64,000 nucleotides of DNA from the NCBI RefSeq assembly GCF_013386825.1, contig NZ_JACARC010000028.1:150345-214344 (forward strand). Reading direction: 5' to 3'. Both the position numbers and the translations under genes were made by a program. The notes beneath the pieces were generated by a model, which worked only from the letters and a program-made list of their open reading frames with translations, did not search any database and was not told where the DNA came from. Position 1 is the first letter of the stretch. Every line of letters starts with the position of its first letter. The DNA comes from Pseudomonas sp. IPO3778. Lineage in GTDB: Bacteria; Pseudomonadota; Gammaproteobacteria; Pseudomonadales; Pseudomonadaceae. Below, piece after piece: positions 8,933 to 19,119 of the stretch.

Positions 8933-9676
8933 GTGAGTAAAGAACCCGATCGCCTATTCGCCCAGCCCCTGCCCCAGGTGCCGGACTTCGCCTTCAACGA
9001 AGACGTGGTGCGGGTTTTCCCGGACATGATCAAGCGCTCGGTGCCCGGTTACCCGACCATCGTCGAGAACCTCGGCGTGCTCGCGGCGCAATTTGCCCAG
9101 CCCAATAGCGTGCTCTACGACCTCGGTTCGTCCCTCGGCGCCGTGACCCAGGCCTTGCGCCGTCACGTGCGCACCGACGGGTGCCGGGTGATCGCTGTGG
9201 ATAACTCGGCGGCGATGGTCGAGCGTTGCCGCGAATACCTCAACGGCCAGGACTCGATGTTCCAGGAGCTGCTGCCGGTGGACGTCATCGAGGGCGATAT
9301 CCTCGCCCTGCAATTCCAGCCCGCTTCGGTGGTGGCGCTTAACTTCACCCTGCAATTTATCGCCCCCGAACAACGCCTGGCGCTGCTGGGGCGGATTCGC
9401 CAATCGTTGCTGCCGGGCGGCGCGTTGATCCTCTCGGAAAAGCTGCGCTTCAATGATTCGGAAGAACACGCACTGCTCACCGATTTGCACATCGCCTTTA
9501 AACGCGCCAACGGCTACAGCGAACTGGAAATCGCCCAGAAGCGCAGCGCCATCGAAAACGTCATGAAGCCCGACAGCCTCGAAGAACACCGCGAACGCCT
9601 GCTGGCGGCCGGGTTCTCGAAAGTCGTGCCGTGGTTCCAGTGTCTTAACTTTGCCTCGTTGATTGCCTTGCCATGA
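8933..9676 (+). CDS. cmoA: carboxy-S-adenosylmethionine synthase
   Basis: A 247-residue Rossmann-fold enzyme that converts S-adenosylmethionine plus prephenate into carboxy-SAM, the donor for wobble uridine modification. Visible landmarks: [20 protein letters not shown], the SAM motif [11 protein letters not shown], and NFTLQFI. Starts with GTG, the only start in register with the conserved N-terminus. Overlaps cmoB by 4 bp (ATGA), so translation is coupled. Confidence 0.95.
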   Translation: MSKEPDRLFAQPLPQVPDFAFNEDVVRVFPDMIKRSVPGYPTIVENLGVLAAQFAQPNSVLYDLGSSLGAVTQALRRHVRTDGCRVIAVDNSAAMVERCREYLNGQDSMFQELLPVDVIEGDILALQFQPASVVALNFTLQFIAPEQRLALLGRIRQSLLPGGALILSEKLRFNDSEEHALLTDLHIAFKRANGYSELEIAQKRSAIENVMKPDSLEEHRERLLAAGFSKVVPWFQCLNFASLIALP

Positions 9677-10629
9677 TTGATCTGTCTCCCCTCGCCCGCC
9701 ATCTGGTCGGCACTCCCCTGGCCGTGTGGGCCCAGGGCCTGCAAGCGCAACTCGATGCGAAGATGGAAAAAGGCCATGGCGACCTGGAGCGTTGGCAAAG
9801 CGCGCTGGACGCGCTGCCGAAGATCATGCCCAGCGAAATCGACCTGCTGAACGGCCTGGTGCTCGACACCGATTGCGACGACAACACCCGCGCACAAATG
9901 CGCACCGCGCTGATGGGCTTGTGCCCATGGCGCAAGGGCCCGTTCGATCTGTTCGGCGTGCACGTGGACACCGAATGGCGCTCCGACTGGAAGTGGTCGC
10001 GGGTCGCGCCGCACCTGGACCTCAAGGGCAAGCGCATTCTCGATGTGGGTTGCGGCAACGGTTACTACATGTGGCGCATGCTCGGCGCCGGGGCCGACAG
10101 CGTGATTGGCGTCGACCCGAACTGGCTGTTCTTCTGCCAGTTCCAGGCGGTGCAACGCTACCTGTCAGCGCCGAAGGTCTGGCACCTGCCATTCCCGTTT
10201 GAAGACCTGCCGCCGAATATGGAAGGCTTCGACACGGTGTTTTCCATGGGCGTGTTTTATCACCGTCGTTCGCCCATCGAGCATTTGCTGGCACTGAAGG
10301 ATTGCCTGGTGAAGGGCGGTGAGTTGGTGTTGGAGACGTTGGTGGTGGAAGGCGATCAGCAACAGGTGCTGGTGCCGGAAGACCGTTACGCGCAGATGCG
10401 CAACGTGTGGTTCCTGCCGTCGGTGCCGGCGCTGATGCTGTGGCTGCGGCGTGCCGGCTTCAGTGATGTGCGCTGTGTGGATGTGAGCGTGACCACCCTT
10501 GAAGAACAGCGCGGCACGGAGTGGATGAAGTACCAGTCCCTCAGCGACTTCCTCGACCCTGATGATCACAGCAAGACCATCGAAGGCCTGCCGGCGCCGA
10601 TGCGGGCGGTGATTGTCGCGAAGAAATAA
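9673..10629 (+). CDS. cmoB: tRNA U34 carboxymethyltransferase
   Basis: A 318-residue enzyme transferring the carboxymethyl group from carboxy-SAM to 5-hydroxyuridine 34 of tRNAs, giving cmo5U. The Rossmann motif [15 protein letters not shown] and the PFPFEDLP and [11 protein letters not shown] segments are typical of CmoB. Full length. Its stop codon lies inside a short tandem direct repeat next to a REP element. Confidence 0.95.
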   Translation: MIDLSPLARHLVGTPLAVWAQGLQAQLDAKMEKGHGDLERWQSALDALPKIMPSEIDLLNGLVLDTDCDDNTRAQMRTALMGLCPWRKGPFDLFGVHVDTEWRSDWKWSRVAPHLDLKGKRILDVGCGNGYYMWRMLGAGADSVIGVDPNWLFFCQFQAVQRYLSAPKVWHLPFPFEDLPPNMEGFDTVFSMGVFYHRRSPIEHLLALKDCLVKGGELVLETLVVEGDQQQVLVPEDRYAQMRNVWFLPSVPALMLWLRRAGFSDVRCVDVSVTTLEEQRGTEWMKYQSLSDFLDPDDHSKTIEGLPAPMRAVIVAKK

Positions 10630-10667
10630 GACTGCTGTTGTGTTGAAGAAATAAGACTGCTGTTGTG
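10620..10667 (+). repeat. 23-bp tandem direct repeat over the cmoB stop
   Basis: The 23-bp word beginning GAAGAAATAAGACTGCTGTT occurs at 10620-10642 and 10645-10667. The first copy contains the last codons and stop of cmoB; the second runs into the REP element. Confidence 0.85.
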
Positions 10668-10757
10668 GCGAGGGAGCTTGCTCCCGCTGGAGTGCGCAGC
10701 GCTCCCCAGATTTTGGGGCCGCTACGCAGCCCAACGGGAGCAAGCTCCCTCGCCACA
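10664..10757. repeat. REP doublet, GTGGCGAGGGAGC type
   Basis: TGTGGCGAGGGAGCTTGCTC opens and GGGAGCAAGCTCCCTCGCCA closes, with GCGCAGCGCTCC inside. Lies between the convergent cmoB and tadA and may act as a terminator-like structure. Confidence 0.85.
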
Positions 10758-10767
10758 GGGTATCGCG

Positions 10768-11259
10768 TCAGCCTTTGGCGCGACGTGCCTTGAAGAACTC
10801 ACTCAACACCGTCCCGCACTCTTCGGCCAACACCCCGCCTTCATACACCACCCGATGGTTGAGAAAGCCTTGGGTAAAAAACTGCCCCTGGCTCTGCACA
10901 ATCCCGGCCTTTGGCTCCAGCGCGCCATATACCACCCGGGCAATCCGTGAATGCACGATCAGCCCGGCGCACATGCTGCACGGCTCCAGCGTGACGTAGA
11001 GCGTACTGCCCGGCAGCCGGTAATTGCTGACGGCCTGCGCCGCCGCGCGAATCGCGACCATCTCGGCATGGGCACTGGGGTCGTTGCCGCTGATGGGGCA
11101 GTTGAAGCCGCGCCCGATGATTTCGCCATCCTGCACCAGCACCGCGCCCACCGGCACTTCACCCAAGGCCGCGCCTTGGGCAGCGAGGGTCAGCGCTTCA
11201 CGCATAAAGTCCTGGTCGCGGCTGCGGTCGATAATCGCCGTAGGGCGAAACTGGCGCAT
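10768..11259 (-). CDS. tadA: tRNA(Arg) adenosine-34 deaminase
   Basis: A 163-residue zinc deaminase making inosine at the wobble position of tRNA-Arg(ACG). The active site is visible as HAE (zinc ligand and proton shuttle) and PCSMC (two zinc ligands). It overlaps the multicopper oxidase gene end to start (TGATG; a GTG three bases earlier at 11262 also fits), so the two are translationally coupled. In P. putida GB-1 the equivalent gene was named cumB. Confidence 0.93.
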   Translation of the reverse strand: MRQFRPTAIIDRSRDQDFMREALTLAAQGAALGEVPVGAVLVQDGEIIGRGFNCPISGNDPSAHAEMVAIRAAAQAVSNYRLPGSTLYVTLEPCSMCAGLIVHSRIARVVYGALEPKAGIVQSQGQFFTQGFLNHRVVYEGGVLAEECGTVLSEFFKARRAKG

Positions 11260-12641
11260 CACGCCACCTCGATGGCGGCCATCAGGCCGGTTTCCATGTG
11301 GTCGATCACATGGCAGTGGAACATCCAGACACCCGGGTTATCCGCCACCAGCGCCACCCGGGCACGTTCGTTCTTGCCCAGCAGGTAAGTGTCGGTGAAG
11401 TACGGAATCACCTTGTGGCGGTTCGAGGCGATGACCTTGAAGCTCATGCCGTGCAGGTGGATCGGGTGTTGGTACTGGGTCATGTTCTTCAATTCGAAAA
11501 TGTAGCTCTTGCCCTTTGCAAGCTTGGCAATCGGGCGGTCGGCGCAGGTCTTGTCGGTGATGTCCCAGGCCTGGCCGTTGATCTGCCACAGGCTCGGCGG
11601 CTTGCCATTGTCCACGTTCACTGAGACCGATCCAACCCATTCGAAATTGAAGTTGAGTTTCTCGGCATTGGCCAGGTCCGGCTCGGCAATTGGGTTGGCG
11701 GGCAACGCGGGCGGCCACTCGGTGGGCGCGTCGGTAGTGGCGACAGAACGGAAAGTACCCAGGCGCACCGGCCCGTTGCGGATCGACAATTCTTCACCGG
11801 CGGGAGGCGCCTTGATCGCCAGGCAGATGCGCATGCCCGGGCCCAGCCAGTATTCCTTGCCCAACGGGCGCGGTTCGACGGGGTTGCCGTCCAGGGCGTA
11901 GATCTGCGCCTCAACGTCGGGGATGTTGAGGCGATAGGTCAGGGTGTTATCGAGGTTGAGCAAACGCACACGGGTGATTTGCCCGGCCGGCAGATCGATC
12001 ACCGCCTGAGACACGCCATTGATGGTCGACAGGCGCCCGGCGGTGCCGCCACGGGCCGCTTCGCGGGGAATGCTGAAGGCGACAAAGGCACCCTCTTCGT
12101 CCACGTGCCAGCTTTTCAGGCTCAGGGTGCGTTCGTGCTTGAAACCGGTGGGCTCGCGCTCTTCGACGATCAGCGGGCCGACCAGGCCACGGCCCAGTTC
12201 TTCGCTGCTGTTCACATGAGGGTGATACCAATAGCTGCCGGCATCGGGCACGCGGAATTGGTAGTCGAAGTATTCGCCGGGCAGTACCGGCAGTTGCGAG
12301 ACGTACGGCACGCCGTCCATTTCCAGCGGCAGGCGAATGCCATGCCAGTGGATGGTAGTGGCGACCGGCAGGTGGTTGATAAACCGTACCCGCAGCCATT
12401 CACCCTGGCGCACCCGCAGCTCGGTGCCCGGCGCCGACGGGCCAAAGGCCCAGGCTTCAGTCTTGTGCCCCGGCACCAGTTCCACGTCCAGCGGTGCGGC
12501 GATCAACTCGTAATCGTGCCCCGCCTCGGCCTCGGCGACTTTGCCCAGCCAATAGCGGTAGGCGCCACCGGCACCGACGCCCACTACGGCGAGACCGGCA
12601 AGACCACCCAGGATTTGTCGACGGGAAAACGATTGGGACAC
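11259..12641 (-). CDS. cumA: CumA-type multicopper oxidase, Tat-exported
   Basis: A 460-residue periplasmic multicopper oxidase. The N-terminus SQSFSRRQILGGLAGLAVVG is a Tat signal (SRRQ box plus hydrophobic stretch). Copper ligands are complete: HWHG, YWYHPH, HPIHLHG and HCHVIDHMETGLM, the last with the type-1 Met. CumA was linked to Mn(II) oxidation in P. putida GB-1, but the gene also occurs in non-oxidisers, so activity here is open. The GTG at 12641 is chosen because GAGG lies just upstream and the Tat motif starts at once; the open frame extends to 12707. Confidence 0.85.
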   Translation of the reverse strand: MSQSFSRRQILGGLAGLAVVGVGAGGAYRYWLGKVAEAEAGHDYELIAAPLDVELVPGHKTEAWAFGPSAPGTELRVRQGEWLRVRFINHLPVATTIHWHGIRLPLEMDGVPYVSQLPVLPGEYFDYQFRVPDAGSYWYHPHVNSSEELGRGLVGPLIVEEREPTGFKHERTLSLKSWHVDEEGAFVAFSIPREAARGGTAGRLSTINGVSQAVIDLPAGQITRVRLLNLDNTLTYRLNIPDVEAQIYALDGNPVEPRPLGKEYWLGPGMRICLAIKAPPAGEELSIRNGPVRLGTFRSVATTDAPTEWPPALPANPIAEPDLANAEKLNFNFEWVGSVSVNVDNGKPPSLWQINGQAWDITDKTCADRPIAKLAKGKSYIFELKNMTQYQHPIHLHGMSFKVIASNRHKVIPYFTDTYLLGKNERARVALVADNPGVWMFHCHVIDHMETGLMAAIEVA

Positions 12642-12734
12642 AACAACCTCACGTATCTGCCGCGGGTCCGAGACCCGCAAAGGGCAGATACCATACACCG
12701 GCATCACCTAAACAGTAAGGGTTCGCATCGCCGC

Positions 12735-12840
12735 ATGTGGGAGCTCGCTTGTGTGGGAGCCGGGCTTGCCCGCGATGCAGGCACCTCGGTATGTCAGATA
12801 CACCGCGGTGACGCTATCGCAGGCAAGCCAGCTCCCACAT
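12735..12840. repeat. REP doublet with duplicated left half-site
   Basis: Two left half-sites in tandem (TGTGGGAGCTCGCTTG then TGTGGGAGCCGGGCTTGC) and one inverted right arm ending GCCAGCTCCCACAT. Between cumA and pdxJ. Confidence 0.8.
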
Positions 12841-12855
12841 TGGATCGTTGTTATG

Positions 12856-13599
12856 TCAGGCCTTGGCGGCGGCCAGAATCAACGCTTTCATCTCGGCAAC
12901 CGCACCTTTGAACCCGACGAACAGTGCGTGGGCCACCAGCGCATGGCCGATGTTCAGTTCGTTGATGCCCTTGATCGCGGCCACGGCTTCGACGTTGTGG
13001 TAATGCAGGCCATGGCCGGCGTTGACGATCAGGCCTTCGCCCAGGCCGCAGTTGACGCCGTCGATGATGCGCTGCAACTCATCGGCAACTTCGGTCGGCG
13101 TGGTGGCATCGGCGTAACGGCCGGTGTGCAGTTCGATGGCCGGTGCACCGACACGGCGCGAGGCTTCGATCTGGCGCTCGTCGGCATCGATGAACAGCGA
13201 GACTTCACTGCCGATCTTCGACAGGCGCTCCACCGCGGCCTTGATCCGCGCCTCCTGGCCGGCCACATCGAGGCCGCCTTCGGTGGTCAGTTCCTGGCGG
13301 GTTTCCGGCACCAGGCAGATATGCGCCGGGCGGATGCGTTCGGCGAACGCCATCATTTCTTCGGTGACGCCCATTTCGAAGTTCATGCGGGTTTGCAGCA
13401 CGTCCTTGAGCAGCAACACGTCGCGCTCCTGGATGTGGCGGCGGTCTTCGCGCAGGTGCACGGTGATGCCGTCGGCACCCGCTTCTTCGGCGTCCAGCGC
13501 GGCCTTGACCGGGTCCGGGTAACGGGTGCCCCGGGCCTGGCGCAGGGTGGCTACGTGGTCGATGTTCACGCCGAGAAGAATGCGATTGCTGGTGGTCAC
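12856..13599 (-). CDS. pdxJ: pyridoxine 5'-phosphate synthase
   Basis: A 247-residue TIM-barrel enzyme condensing 1-deoxyxylulose 5-phosphate with 3-amino-2-oxopropyl phosphate in vitamin B6 synthesis. Landmarks: [30 protein letters not shown] and the C-terminal [14 protein letters not shown]. Start is a GTG at 13599 preceded by AGGAGC; the open frame runs on to 13644 without a better start. Follows recO by 52 bp, the usual recO-pdxJ order. Confidence 0.95.
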   Translation of the reverse strand: MTTSNRILLGVNIDHVATLRQARGTRYPDPVKAALDAEEAGADGITVHLREDRRHIQERDVLLLKDVLQTRMNFEMGVTEEMMAFAERIRPAHICLVPETRQELTTEGGLDVAGQEARIKAAVERLSKIGSEVSLFIDADERQIEASRRVGAPAIELHTGRYADATTPTEVADELQRIIDGVNCGLGEGLIVNAGHGLHYHNVEAVAAIKGINELNIGHALVAHALFVGFKGAVAEMKALILAAAKA

Positions 13600-13651
13600 G
13601 AAAAGCGCTCCTGAAGAGGGAAGGAATCGCTGCACAGCATACACGGGGATG

Positions 13652-14341
13652 TCAGGGCTTTCGAAACAACTCGCGGCTGACCAATGGCCGACCGCCTAAA
13701 TGCACGGCCAGGGCCTGGCGCATCAGGCGCTTGGCGGCGGACAACGCGCCGGGGGCGGTCCAGTCGGCTTCGCTCATGGCCAGCAATTCAGTGCCCTGGA
13801 ACAGGCCAGGTTGCAGCAGGTAGACCCGCTCAAGGCCCGCGTCCACTTGAAGGCGGTACATGCCGTCGGCGGCGATGGGGTCTCCGTGCAAGTCGTTGCT
13901 CAATTCGAAGCCGTAGCCGAGGTCGTCCAGCAGGCGCCATTCGAACGCCCGCAGCAAGGGCTCCAGCGGACGGCCTTCGGCCAGGGCGAGCAAGGTGGCG
14001 GCGTAATGATCGAAGACGCCGGGGTGCGGGTCTTCGGCGGGGAGCAGGCGGATCAGCAATTCGTTGAGGTAGAGGCCGCTGAACAGCGCCTCACCGTTGA
14101 GCCAGTTGGAGGCGCCGGCGGCTTCCATGCGGCCGACGTTCTTCAGCTCGCCGCGTCCGCGAAACTCCACTTCCAGGGCCACAAAGGGCCGCGCCAGGGT
14201 GCCGGCCTTGCCGCGTGCGCTGCGCAAGACGGCGCGCAGGCGGCCTTGGGGCGTGAGGAAGTCCACCAGGGCGCTGGTCTCGCGGTAGGCGCGGCTGTGC
14301 AAGACGTAGGCGGGTTGGCCGGTGGGTGGGGTTTGAGACAT
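13652..14341 (-). CDS. recO: DNA repair protein RecO
   Basis: A 229-residue RecF-pathway mediator that loads RecA on gapped DNA and anneals strands. N-terminal OB fold ([31 protein letters not shown]) and helical C-terminal half. Full length with ATG start. Separated from era by a large REP composite, which may weaken co-transcription with era-rnc. Confidence 0.93.
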   Translation of the reverse strand: MSQTPPTGQPAYVLHSRAYRETSALVDFLTPQGRLRAVLRSARGKAGTLARPFVALEVEFRGRGELKNVGRMEAAGASNWLNGEALFSGLYLNELLIRLLPAEDPHPGVFDHYAATLLALAEGRPLEPLLRAFEWRLLDDLGYGFELSNDLHGDPIAADGMYRLQVDAGLERVYLLQPGLFQGTELLAMSEADWTAPGALSAAKRLMRQALAVHLGGRPLVSRELFRKP

Positions 14342-14387
14342 GGAAAGTAAGAGTCTCTAAAGAGAAGCCAATGTGGCAAAGCGCTTT

Positions 14388-14554
14388 TGTGGCGAGGGAG
14401 CTTGCTCCCGTTGGGCTGCGAAGCAGCCCTGAAACCAGGCACCGCGTTTTAACTGACGGACCTCGGCGACTGGATTGGGGCCGCTTCGCGACCCAGCGGG
14501 AGCAAGCTCCCTCGCCACAGCAAGCTCCCTCGCCACAACAAGCCCGCTCTCACA
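14388..14554. repeat. REP composite with tandem right half-sites
   Basis: TGTGGCGAGGGAGCTTGCTC opens. The right side carries three successive inverted half-sites (CAAGCTCCCTCGCCACA twice, then CAAGCCCGCTCTCACA). Sits in the 232-bp era-recO gap. Confidence 0.8.
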
Positions 14555-14573
14555 TTTTGTCCTGCAATGTTTC

Positions 14574-15476
14574 TTACAGGTCGCCGTAACCCAACGAACG
14601 CAACGCGCGCTCATCATCGGACCAGCCACCCTTAACCTTGACCCACAGGTTGAGCATGATCTTGGAATCAAACAGCAATTCCATGTCCTTGCGCGCTTCG
14701 GTGCCGATGCGCTTGATGCGCTCGCCCTTGTCGCCAATGATGATTTTCTTCTGGCCGTCACGTTCAACGAGGATCAGCGCGTGGATGTGCAAGGTCTTGC
14801 CCTGCTGCTTGAACTCTTCGATTTCGACGGTGATCTGGTACGGCAGCTCGGCGCCCATCTGGCGCATGATTTTCTCGCGTACCAGTTCGGCGGCGAGGAA
14901 ACGGCTGCTGCGGTCGGTGATCTGGTCTTCCGGGAAGAAGTGCTCGTTCTCCGGCAGGTAACCGGCGATCACGCGCTCCAGGGCTTCGAGGTTGTGCCCG
15001 TGCTGGGCCGAGATCGGCATGATCTGGGCGTTCGGCAGTTGTTCCTGCAACCAGCTCAGGTGCGGCATCAACTCGGCTTTGTCTTCGATGCGGTCGGTCT
15101 TGTTCAAGGCGACGATCAATGGGCCGGTGACGTACTGCACGCGCTCCAGAACCATCTGGTCTTCGTCGGTCCACTTGGTGCGGTCGACCACGAAGATCAC
15201 CACGTCGACGTCTTTCAACGCCGCCGAGGCGGTTTTGTTCATGTAGCGGTTAAGGGCCTTTTCACCGCCTTTGTGCATGCCCGGGGTATCAACGTACACC
15301 GCCTGTACGGCGCCTTCGGTCTTGATGCCCAGCATGTTGTGGCGGGTGGTCTGGGGCTTGCGCGAGGTGATCGCCAGCTTCTGTCCCAGGATGTGGTTCA
15401 GCAACGTGGACTTGCCCACGTTGGGACGGCCGACGATGGCAACATAGCCACAGCGCGTTGCGGTTGAATCAGTCAT
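14574..15476 (-). CDS. era: GTPase Era
   Basis: A 300-residue GTPase that chaperones 16S rRNA 3'-end maturation. G1 [10 protein letters not shown]3 DTPG, G4 NKTD, and a C-terminal KH domain with the [11 protein letters not shown] loop. Start ATG 15476 lies inside the end of rnc (8-bp overlap), so the pair is translationally coupled; two upstream ATGs at 15482 and 15500 are less likely. Confidence 0.95.
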   Translation of the reverse strand: MTDSTATRCGYVAIVGRPNVGKSTLLNHILGQKLAITSRKPQTTRHNMLGIKTEGAVQAVYVDTPGMHKGGEKALNRYMNKTASAALKDVDVVIFVVDRTKWTDEDQMVLERVQYVTGPLIVALNKTDRIEDKAELMPHLSWLQEQLPNAQIMPISAQHGHNLEALERVIAGYLPENEHFFPEDQITDRSSRFLAAELVREKIMRQMGAELPYQITVEIEEFKQQGKTLHIHALILVERDGQKKIIIGDKGERIKRIGTEARKDMELLFDSKIMLNLWVKVKGGWSDDERALRSLGYGDL

Positions 15477-16158
15477 GGCCATTCTCCACGCCCAGGGCAA
15501 TCAGTGCTGCAGCGGCCGCTACCTGTTCGGCAATACGACGGCTCACACCCTGACCTCGGCTTTTTTCATTCAGTAAGGTGATTTCACATTCGACGAAAAA
15601 CACTCGGCAATGTGGCTCACCCTGGATATCCACCACTTCGTAACGCGGCAGGTCGCAACCACGGGACTGCAGGAATTCCTGCAGGCGGGTCTTCGGATCT
15701 TTGTTGGTGTCTACCAGTGTCAGGCTTTCGATCTCGGTCGCCAGCCAGGCGACAACGCGCTCTTTGGCTGCTTCCATGCCGGCATCGAGGTAGATCGCAC
15801 CGATCAGCGCTTCAAGGGCGTCGGCCAGGATCGACTCGCGACGGAAACCGCCGCTCTTCAACTCCCCGGAGCCCAGGCGCAGGTAATCGCCCAAGTCGAA
15901 ACCACGGGCCAGTACGGCCAGGGTCTCGCCTTTCACCAGGCGCGCACGCAAGCGCGACAGCTGGCCTTCGCGGGCCAGGGGGAAGCGATTGAACAGGGCT
16001 TCACCGGCAACGAAATTGAGGATGGCATCACCGAGGAATTCCAGGCGCTCGTTGTTACGCCCGGCAAAACTGCGGTGTGTCAGGGCAAGGATCATCAATT
16101 CCTGATCCTTGAAGGTGTAACCGAGCTGACGCTCGAGACGGCTTAAAGAAACGCTCAC
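15469..16158 (-). CDS. rnc: ribonuclease III
   Basis: A 229-residue double-strand-specific endoribonuclease. Catalytic motif [13 protein letters not shown] near residues 38-50, second acidic cluster [15 protein letters not shown], and C-terminal dsRNA-binding domain from about residue 155. Processes rRNA precursors and many mRNAs. A perfect hairpin lies upstream at 16280-16301, in the leader if transcription reads through from lepB. Confidence 0.95.
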   Translation of the reverse strand: MSVSLSRLERQLGYTFKDQELMILALTHRSFAGRNNERLEFLGDAILNFVAGEALFNRFPLAREGQLSRLRARLVKGETLAVLARGFDLGDYLRLGSGELKSGGFRRESILADALEALIGAIYLDAGMEAAKERVVAWLATEIESLTLVDTNKDPKTRLQEFLQSRGCDLPRYEVVDIQGEPHCRVFFVECEITLLNEKSRGQGVSRRIAEQVAAAAALIALGVENGHD

Positions 16159-16279
16159 GGTTTACCCACATTCAGTTCGAGGCACCGGTGGCCATCGACG
16201 ATTAACGCTGTGTTCAAATTCAAATCCTGGCGGTTGCTGCAGGGGACCGGACGGTTTGTCGAAGCCCCAGAAAAGCATT

Positions 16280-16301
16280 CGGCGCTGTGTTCACAGCGCC
16301 G
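16280..16301 (-). other. perfect 10-bp-arm hairpin between lepB and rnc
   Basis: CGGCGCTGTG and CACAGCGCCG flank a 2-base loop, six bases after the lepB stop. The minus-strand RNA continues AATGCTTTTC, too short a U run for a convincing terminator. Confidence 0.6.
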
Positions 16302-16307
16302 CATGGA

Positions 16308-17162
16308 TTACTTGATCAGCCCGACCCGCGAGAAGTTCGGCAGGTGGCTGAGCTTGGGTTCCGGCCAACTCATCCAGACCGCGAAGGCCTTGCCGACGAT
16401 ATTCTGGTCGGGGACCATGCCCAGCAGCTCTTTGGGAATATTGGGGTCATCCCAGTAGCGGCTGTCATTGGAGTTGTCGCGGTTGTCGCCCATCATGAAG
16501 TAGTGCCCGGCAGGCACGGTCCACTGGTTGTCAGGCGGCGAACGGTAGCGGCTCATTTCCTTGCGGATCTCGTGCTCTACCGCTCCGAGTTTCTCCTGGT
16601 ACAGCTCGGCGCTGCCCAGGGTGTTCGGCTCGGCGCCGATCAGTTTTTCTGCCACCGATTCGCCATTGACGAACAGGCGCTTGTCGCTGGTGTAGCGAAT
16701 CACGTCGCCCGGCAGGCCCACGACACGCTTGATGTAGTTGACGTTGGGGTCGCTTGGGTAGCGAAACACCATCACATCGCCGCGCTGCGGATCACCGATT
16801 TCGATGACTTTCTTGTCGATCACCGGCAAGCGGATCCCGTAAGAAAACTTGTTCACCAGGATGAAGTCGCCCACGTCCAGGGTAGGTTTCATCGAGCCCG
16901 AAGGGATCTGAAACGGTTCCACCAGGAACGAACGCAGCACCAGCACGATGAACAACACCGGGAAGAACGACTTGCCGTATTCAACCAGCATGGGCTCTTT
17001 GTTCAGTTTCTCGATCACCGCCACATCGGGCTGGCTGACGCTGCCCTGATAGGACGCGATGGCTGCCCGGCGACGCGGGGCGAAGAACACCAGATCGAGC
17101 AACGCCAGGAGACCGCAAACGGCAACGGCGATGACCAGCAACAGCGGGAAATTTAGTGACAT
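16308..17162 (-). CDS. lepB: signal peptidase I
   Basis: A 284-residue inner-membrane peptidase cleaving Sec and Tat signal peptides. Two N-terminal membrane helices (residues ~4-24 and ~64-82), the catalytic Ser in QIPSGSMKPTL and the Lys in IKRVVGLPGD, then the GHYFMMGDNRDNSNDSR box. Five bases after lepA, so part of lepA-lepB. Confidence 0.95.
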   Translation of the reverse strand: MSLNFPLLLVIAVAVCGLLALLDLVFFAPRRRAAIASYQGSVSQPDVAVIEKLNKEPMLVEYGKSFFPVLFIVLVLRSFLVEPFQIPSGSMKPTLDVGDFILVNKFSYGIRLPVIDKKVIEIGDPQRGDVMVFRYPSDPNVNYIKRVVGLPGDVIRYTSDKRLFVNGESVAEKLIGAEPNTLGSAELYQEKLGAVEHEIRKEMSRYRSPPDNQWTVPAGHYFMMGDNRDNSNDSRYWDDPNIPKELLGMVPDQNIVGKAFAVWMSWPEPKLSHLPNFSRVGLIK

Positions 17163-17167
17163 AGGAC

Positions 17168-18967
17168 CTAACTATCCAACCTGAGCACCGCAAGGAAGGC
17201 TTCTTGTGGAATTTCCACGTTGCCCACTTGCTTCATGCGTTTTTTACCGGCCTTTTGCTTCTCGAGCAGCTTGCGCTTACGGCTGACGTCGCCGCCATAG
17301 CATTTGGCCAGTACGTTCTTTCTGAGTGCCTTGACGGAGGTCCGTGCAATGATCTGCCCGCCAATGGCGGCCTGGATCGCGACGTCGAACATCTGGCGCG
17401 GAATCAGTTCTTTCATCTTTTCGGTCAACTGGCGACCTTTGTAGTGCGCGTTGTCCTTGTGCACGATCAGCGCCAGGGCATCCACCTTGTCGCCGTTGAT
17501 CAGCACATCCAGCTTGACCAGATTAGCTGATTGGTAACGATCAAAATGGTAATCCAGCGAAGCATAGCCGCGGCTGGTGGATTTGAGACGGTCGAAGAAG
17601 TCCAGGACCACTTCGTTCATCGGCAAATCGTAGGTCACTTGCACCTGGGTACCGAGGAACAGCATGTCGTGCTGTACGCCACGCTTTTCAATACACAGGG
17701 TAATGACGTTGCCCAGGTGCTCTTGCGGCACAAGAATATTGGCCCGCACGATCGGTTCGCGCATGTCCTCGATGGAAGATAGATCCGGAAGCTTGGACGG
17801 GTTGTCGACGTAAATCGTTTCACCGGTTTTCAGCAACAGCTCAAAAATAACTGTCGGCGCGGTGGTGATCAGGTCCAGGTCGTATTCGCGCTCGAGGCGC
17901 TCCTGGATGATTTCCATGTGCAGCATGCCCAGGAAACCGCAGCGGAAGCCGAAGCCCAGGGCGTCGGAGCTTTCCGGGGTGTACTGCAACGACGAGTCGT
18001 TGAGGGTCAGCTTCTGCAGGGCTTCGCGGAAATCCTCGAAGTCGTCGGAGCTGACCGGGAACAGGCCGGCGTAAACCTGCGGCTGGATGCGCTTGAAGCC
18101 CGGCAGCACGTCGACGTCAGGGGTAGCGCTCAAGGTCAGGGTGTCACCCACCGGTGCGCCGTGAATGTCCTTGATACCGGCGATGATGAAGCCCACTTCA
18201 CCGGCTTTCAGATCAACGGTTGCGGTGTGCTTGGGGTTGAACACACCCACGCTGTCCACCAGGTGGATCTTGCCGGTGGATTTAACCAGGATCTTGTCGC
18301 CCTTCTTCACACGGCCATGGCGCACGCGTACCAGGGAAACAACGCCCAGGTAGTTGTCGAACCAGGAGTCGATGATCAACGCTTGCAGCGGATCTTCGTA
18401 GTTGCCGGTGGGGGCTGGAATGGTCTTGACCAGGCGCTCGAGCACTTCGTCGACGCCCAGGCCGGTCTTGGCGCTGCACTCGACGGCGTCGGTGGCGTCA
18501 ATGCCGATGATTTTCTCGATCTCTTCCTTGACGCGGTCCGGATCGGCCTGTGGCAGGTCGATCTTGTTCAGCACCGGCATCACTTCCAGGCCTTGCTCGA
18601 TGGCGGTGTAGCAGTTGGCTACGGACTGGGCTTCAACGCCCTGGCCCGCGTCCACCACCAGCAACGCACCTTCACAGGCCGCCAGGGAACGGCTGACTTC
18701 ATAGGTGAAGTCGACGTGGCCCGGGGTGTCAATGAAGTTGAGCTGGTACTTGATACCGTCTTTGGCGGTGTAATACAGAGTAACGCTGTGGGCCTTGATG
18801 GTGATCCCGCGCTCGCGCTCGAGGTCCATGGAGTCCAGCACCTGGGCTTCCATTTCACGCTCGGCAAGGCCGCCGCACATCTGGATGAATCGATCGGCCA
18901 GCGTCGACTTGCCATGGTCAATGTGGGCGATGATGGAGAAATTGCGGATATGACTCAAATCACTCAC
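17168..18967 (-). CDS. lepA: elongation factor 4 (LepA)
   Basis: A 599-residue ribosomal GTPase (back-translocase/initiation role). G motifs [18 protein letters not shown] and NKIDLPQ; the C-terminal CTD ends with the [16 protein letters not shown] segment unique to LepA. Full length. Promoter expected in the interval up to the lptG terminator at 19069. Confidence 0.96.
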   Translation of the reverse strand: MSDLSHIRNFSIIAHIDHGKSTLADRFIQMCGGLAEREMEAQVLDSMDLERERGITIKAHSVTLYYTAKDGIKYQLNFIDTPGHVDFTYEVSRSLAACEGALLVVDAGQGVEAQSVANCYTAIEQGLEVMPVLNKIDLPQADPDRVKEEIEKIIGIDATDAVECSAKTGLGVDEVLERLVKTIPAPTGNYEDPLQALIIDSWFDNYLGVVSLVRVRHGRVKKGDKILVKSTGKIHLVDSVGVFNPKHTATVDLKAGEVGFIIAGIKDIHGAPVGDTLTLSATPDVDVLPGFKRIQPQVYAGLFPVSSDDFEDFREALQKLTLNDSSLQYTPESSDALGFGFRCGFLGMLHMEIIQERLEREYDLDLITTAPTVIFELLLKTGETIYVDNPSKLPDLSSIEDMREPIVRANILVPQEHLGNVITLCIEKRGVQHDMLFLGTQVQVTYDLPMNEVVLDFFDRLKSTSRGYASLDYHFDRYQSANLVKLDVLINGDKVDALALIVHKDNAHYKGRQLTEKMKELIPRQMFDVAIQAAIGGQIIARTSVKALRKNVLAKCYGGDVSRKRKLLEKQKAGKKRMKQVGNVEIPQEAFLAVLRLDS

Positions 18968-19068
18968 GGATCAACACTCAAAAAGGCTGCAGGCAGACTG
19001 CCCGCTGAAAAATAGCCGGGAATTGTACCTGATGCGCAGACCGGACGTCATCCATGGTGACCAAGAAC

Positions 19069-19104
19069 AAAAATGCCCCGGTCGTGCGAGCGGGGCATTT
19101 TTTG
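19069..19104 (-). terminator. rho-independent terminator of lptFG
   Basis: AAATGCCCC (19071-19079) pairs with GGGGCATTT (19092-19100) around a 12-base loop, with A and T runs on both sides. It lies 16 bases after the lptG stop and before lepA. Confidence 0.85.
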
Positions 19105-19119
19105 TTCATAAGCGCGGGG

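Noticed and set aside
14388..14554. Possible CRISPR-like array
   Set aside because: Repeats are inverted REP half-sites with no regular spacers; no cas genes in the window.
16159..16307. Missing DUF4845 gene between lepB and rnc
   Set aside because: P. aeruginosa has a gene here, but other pseudomonads lack it, so its absence is not unusual.
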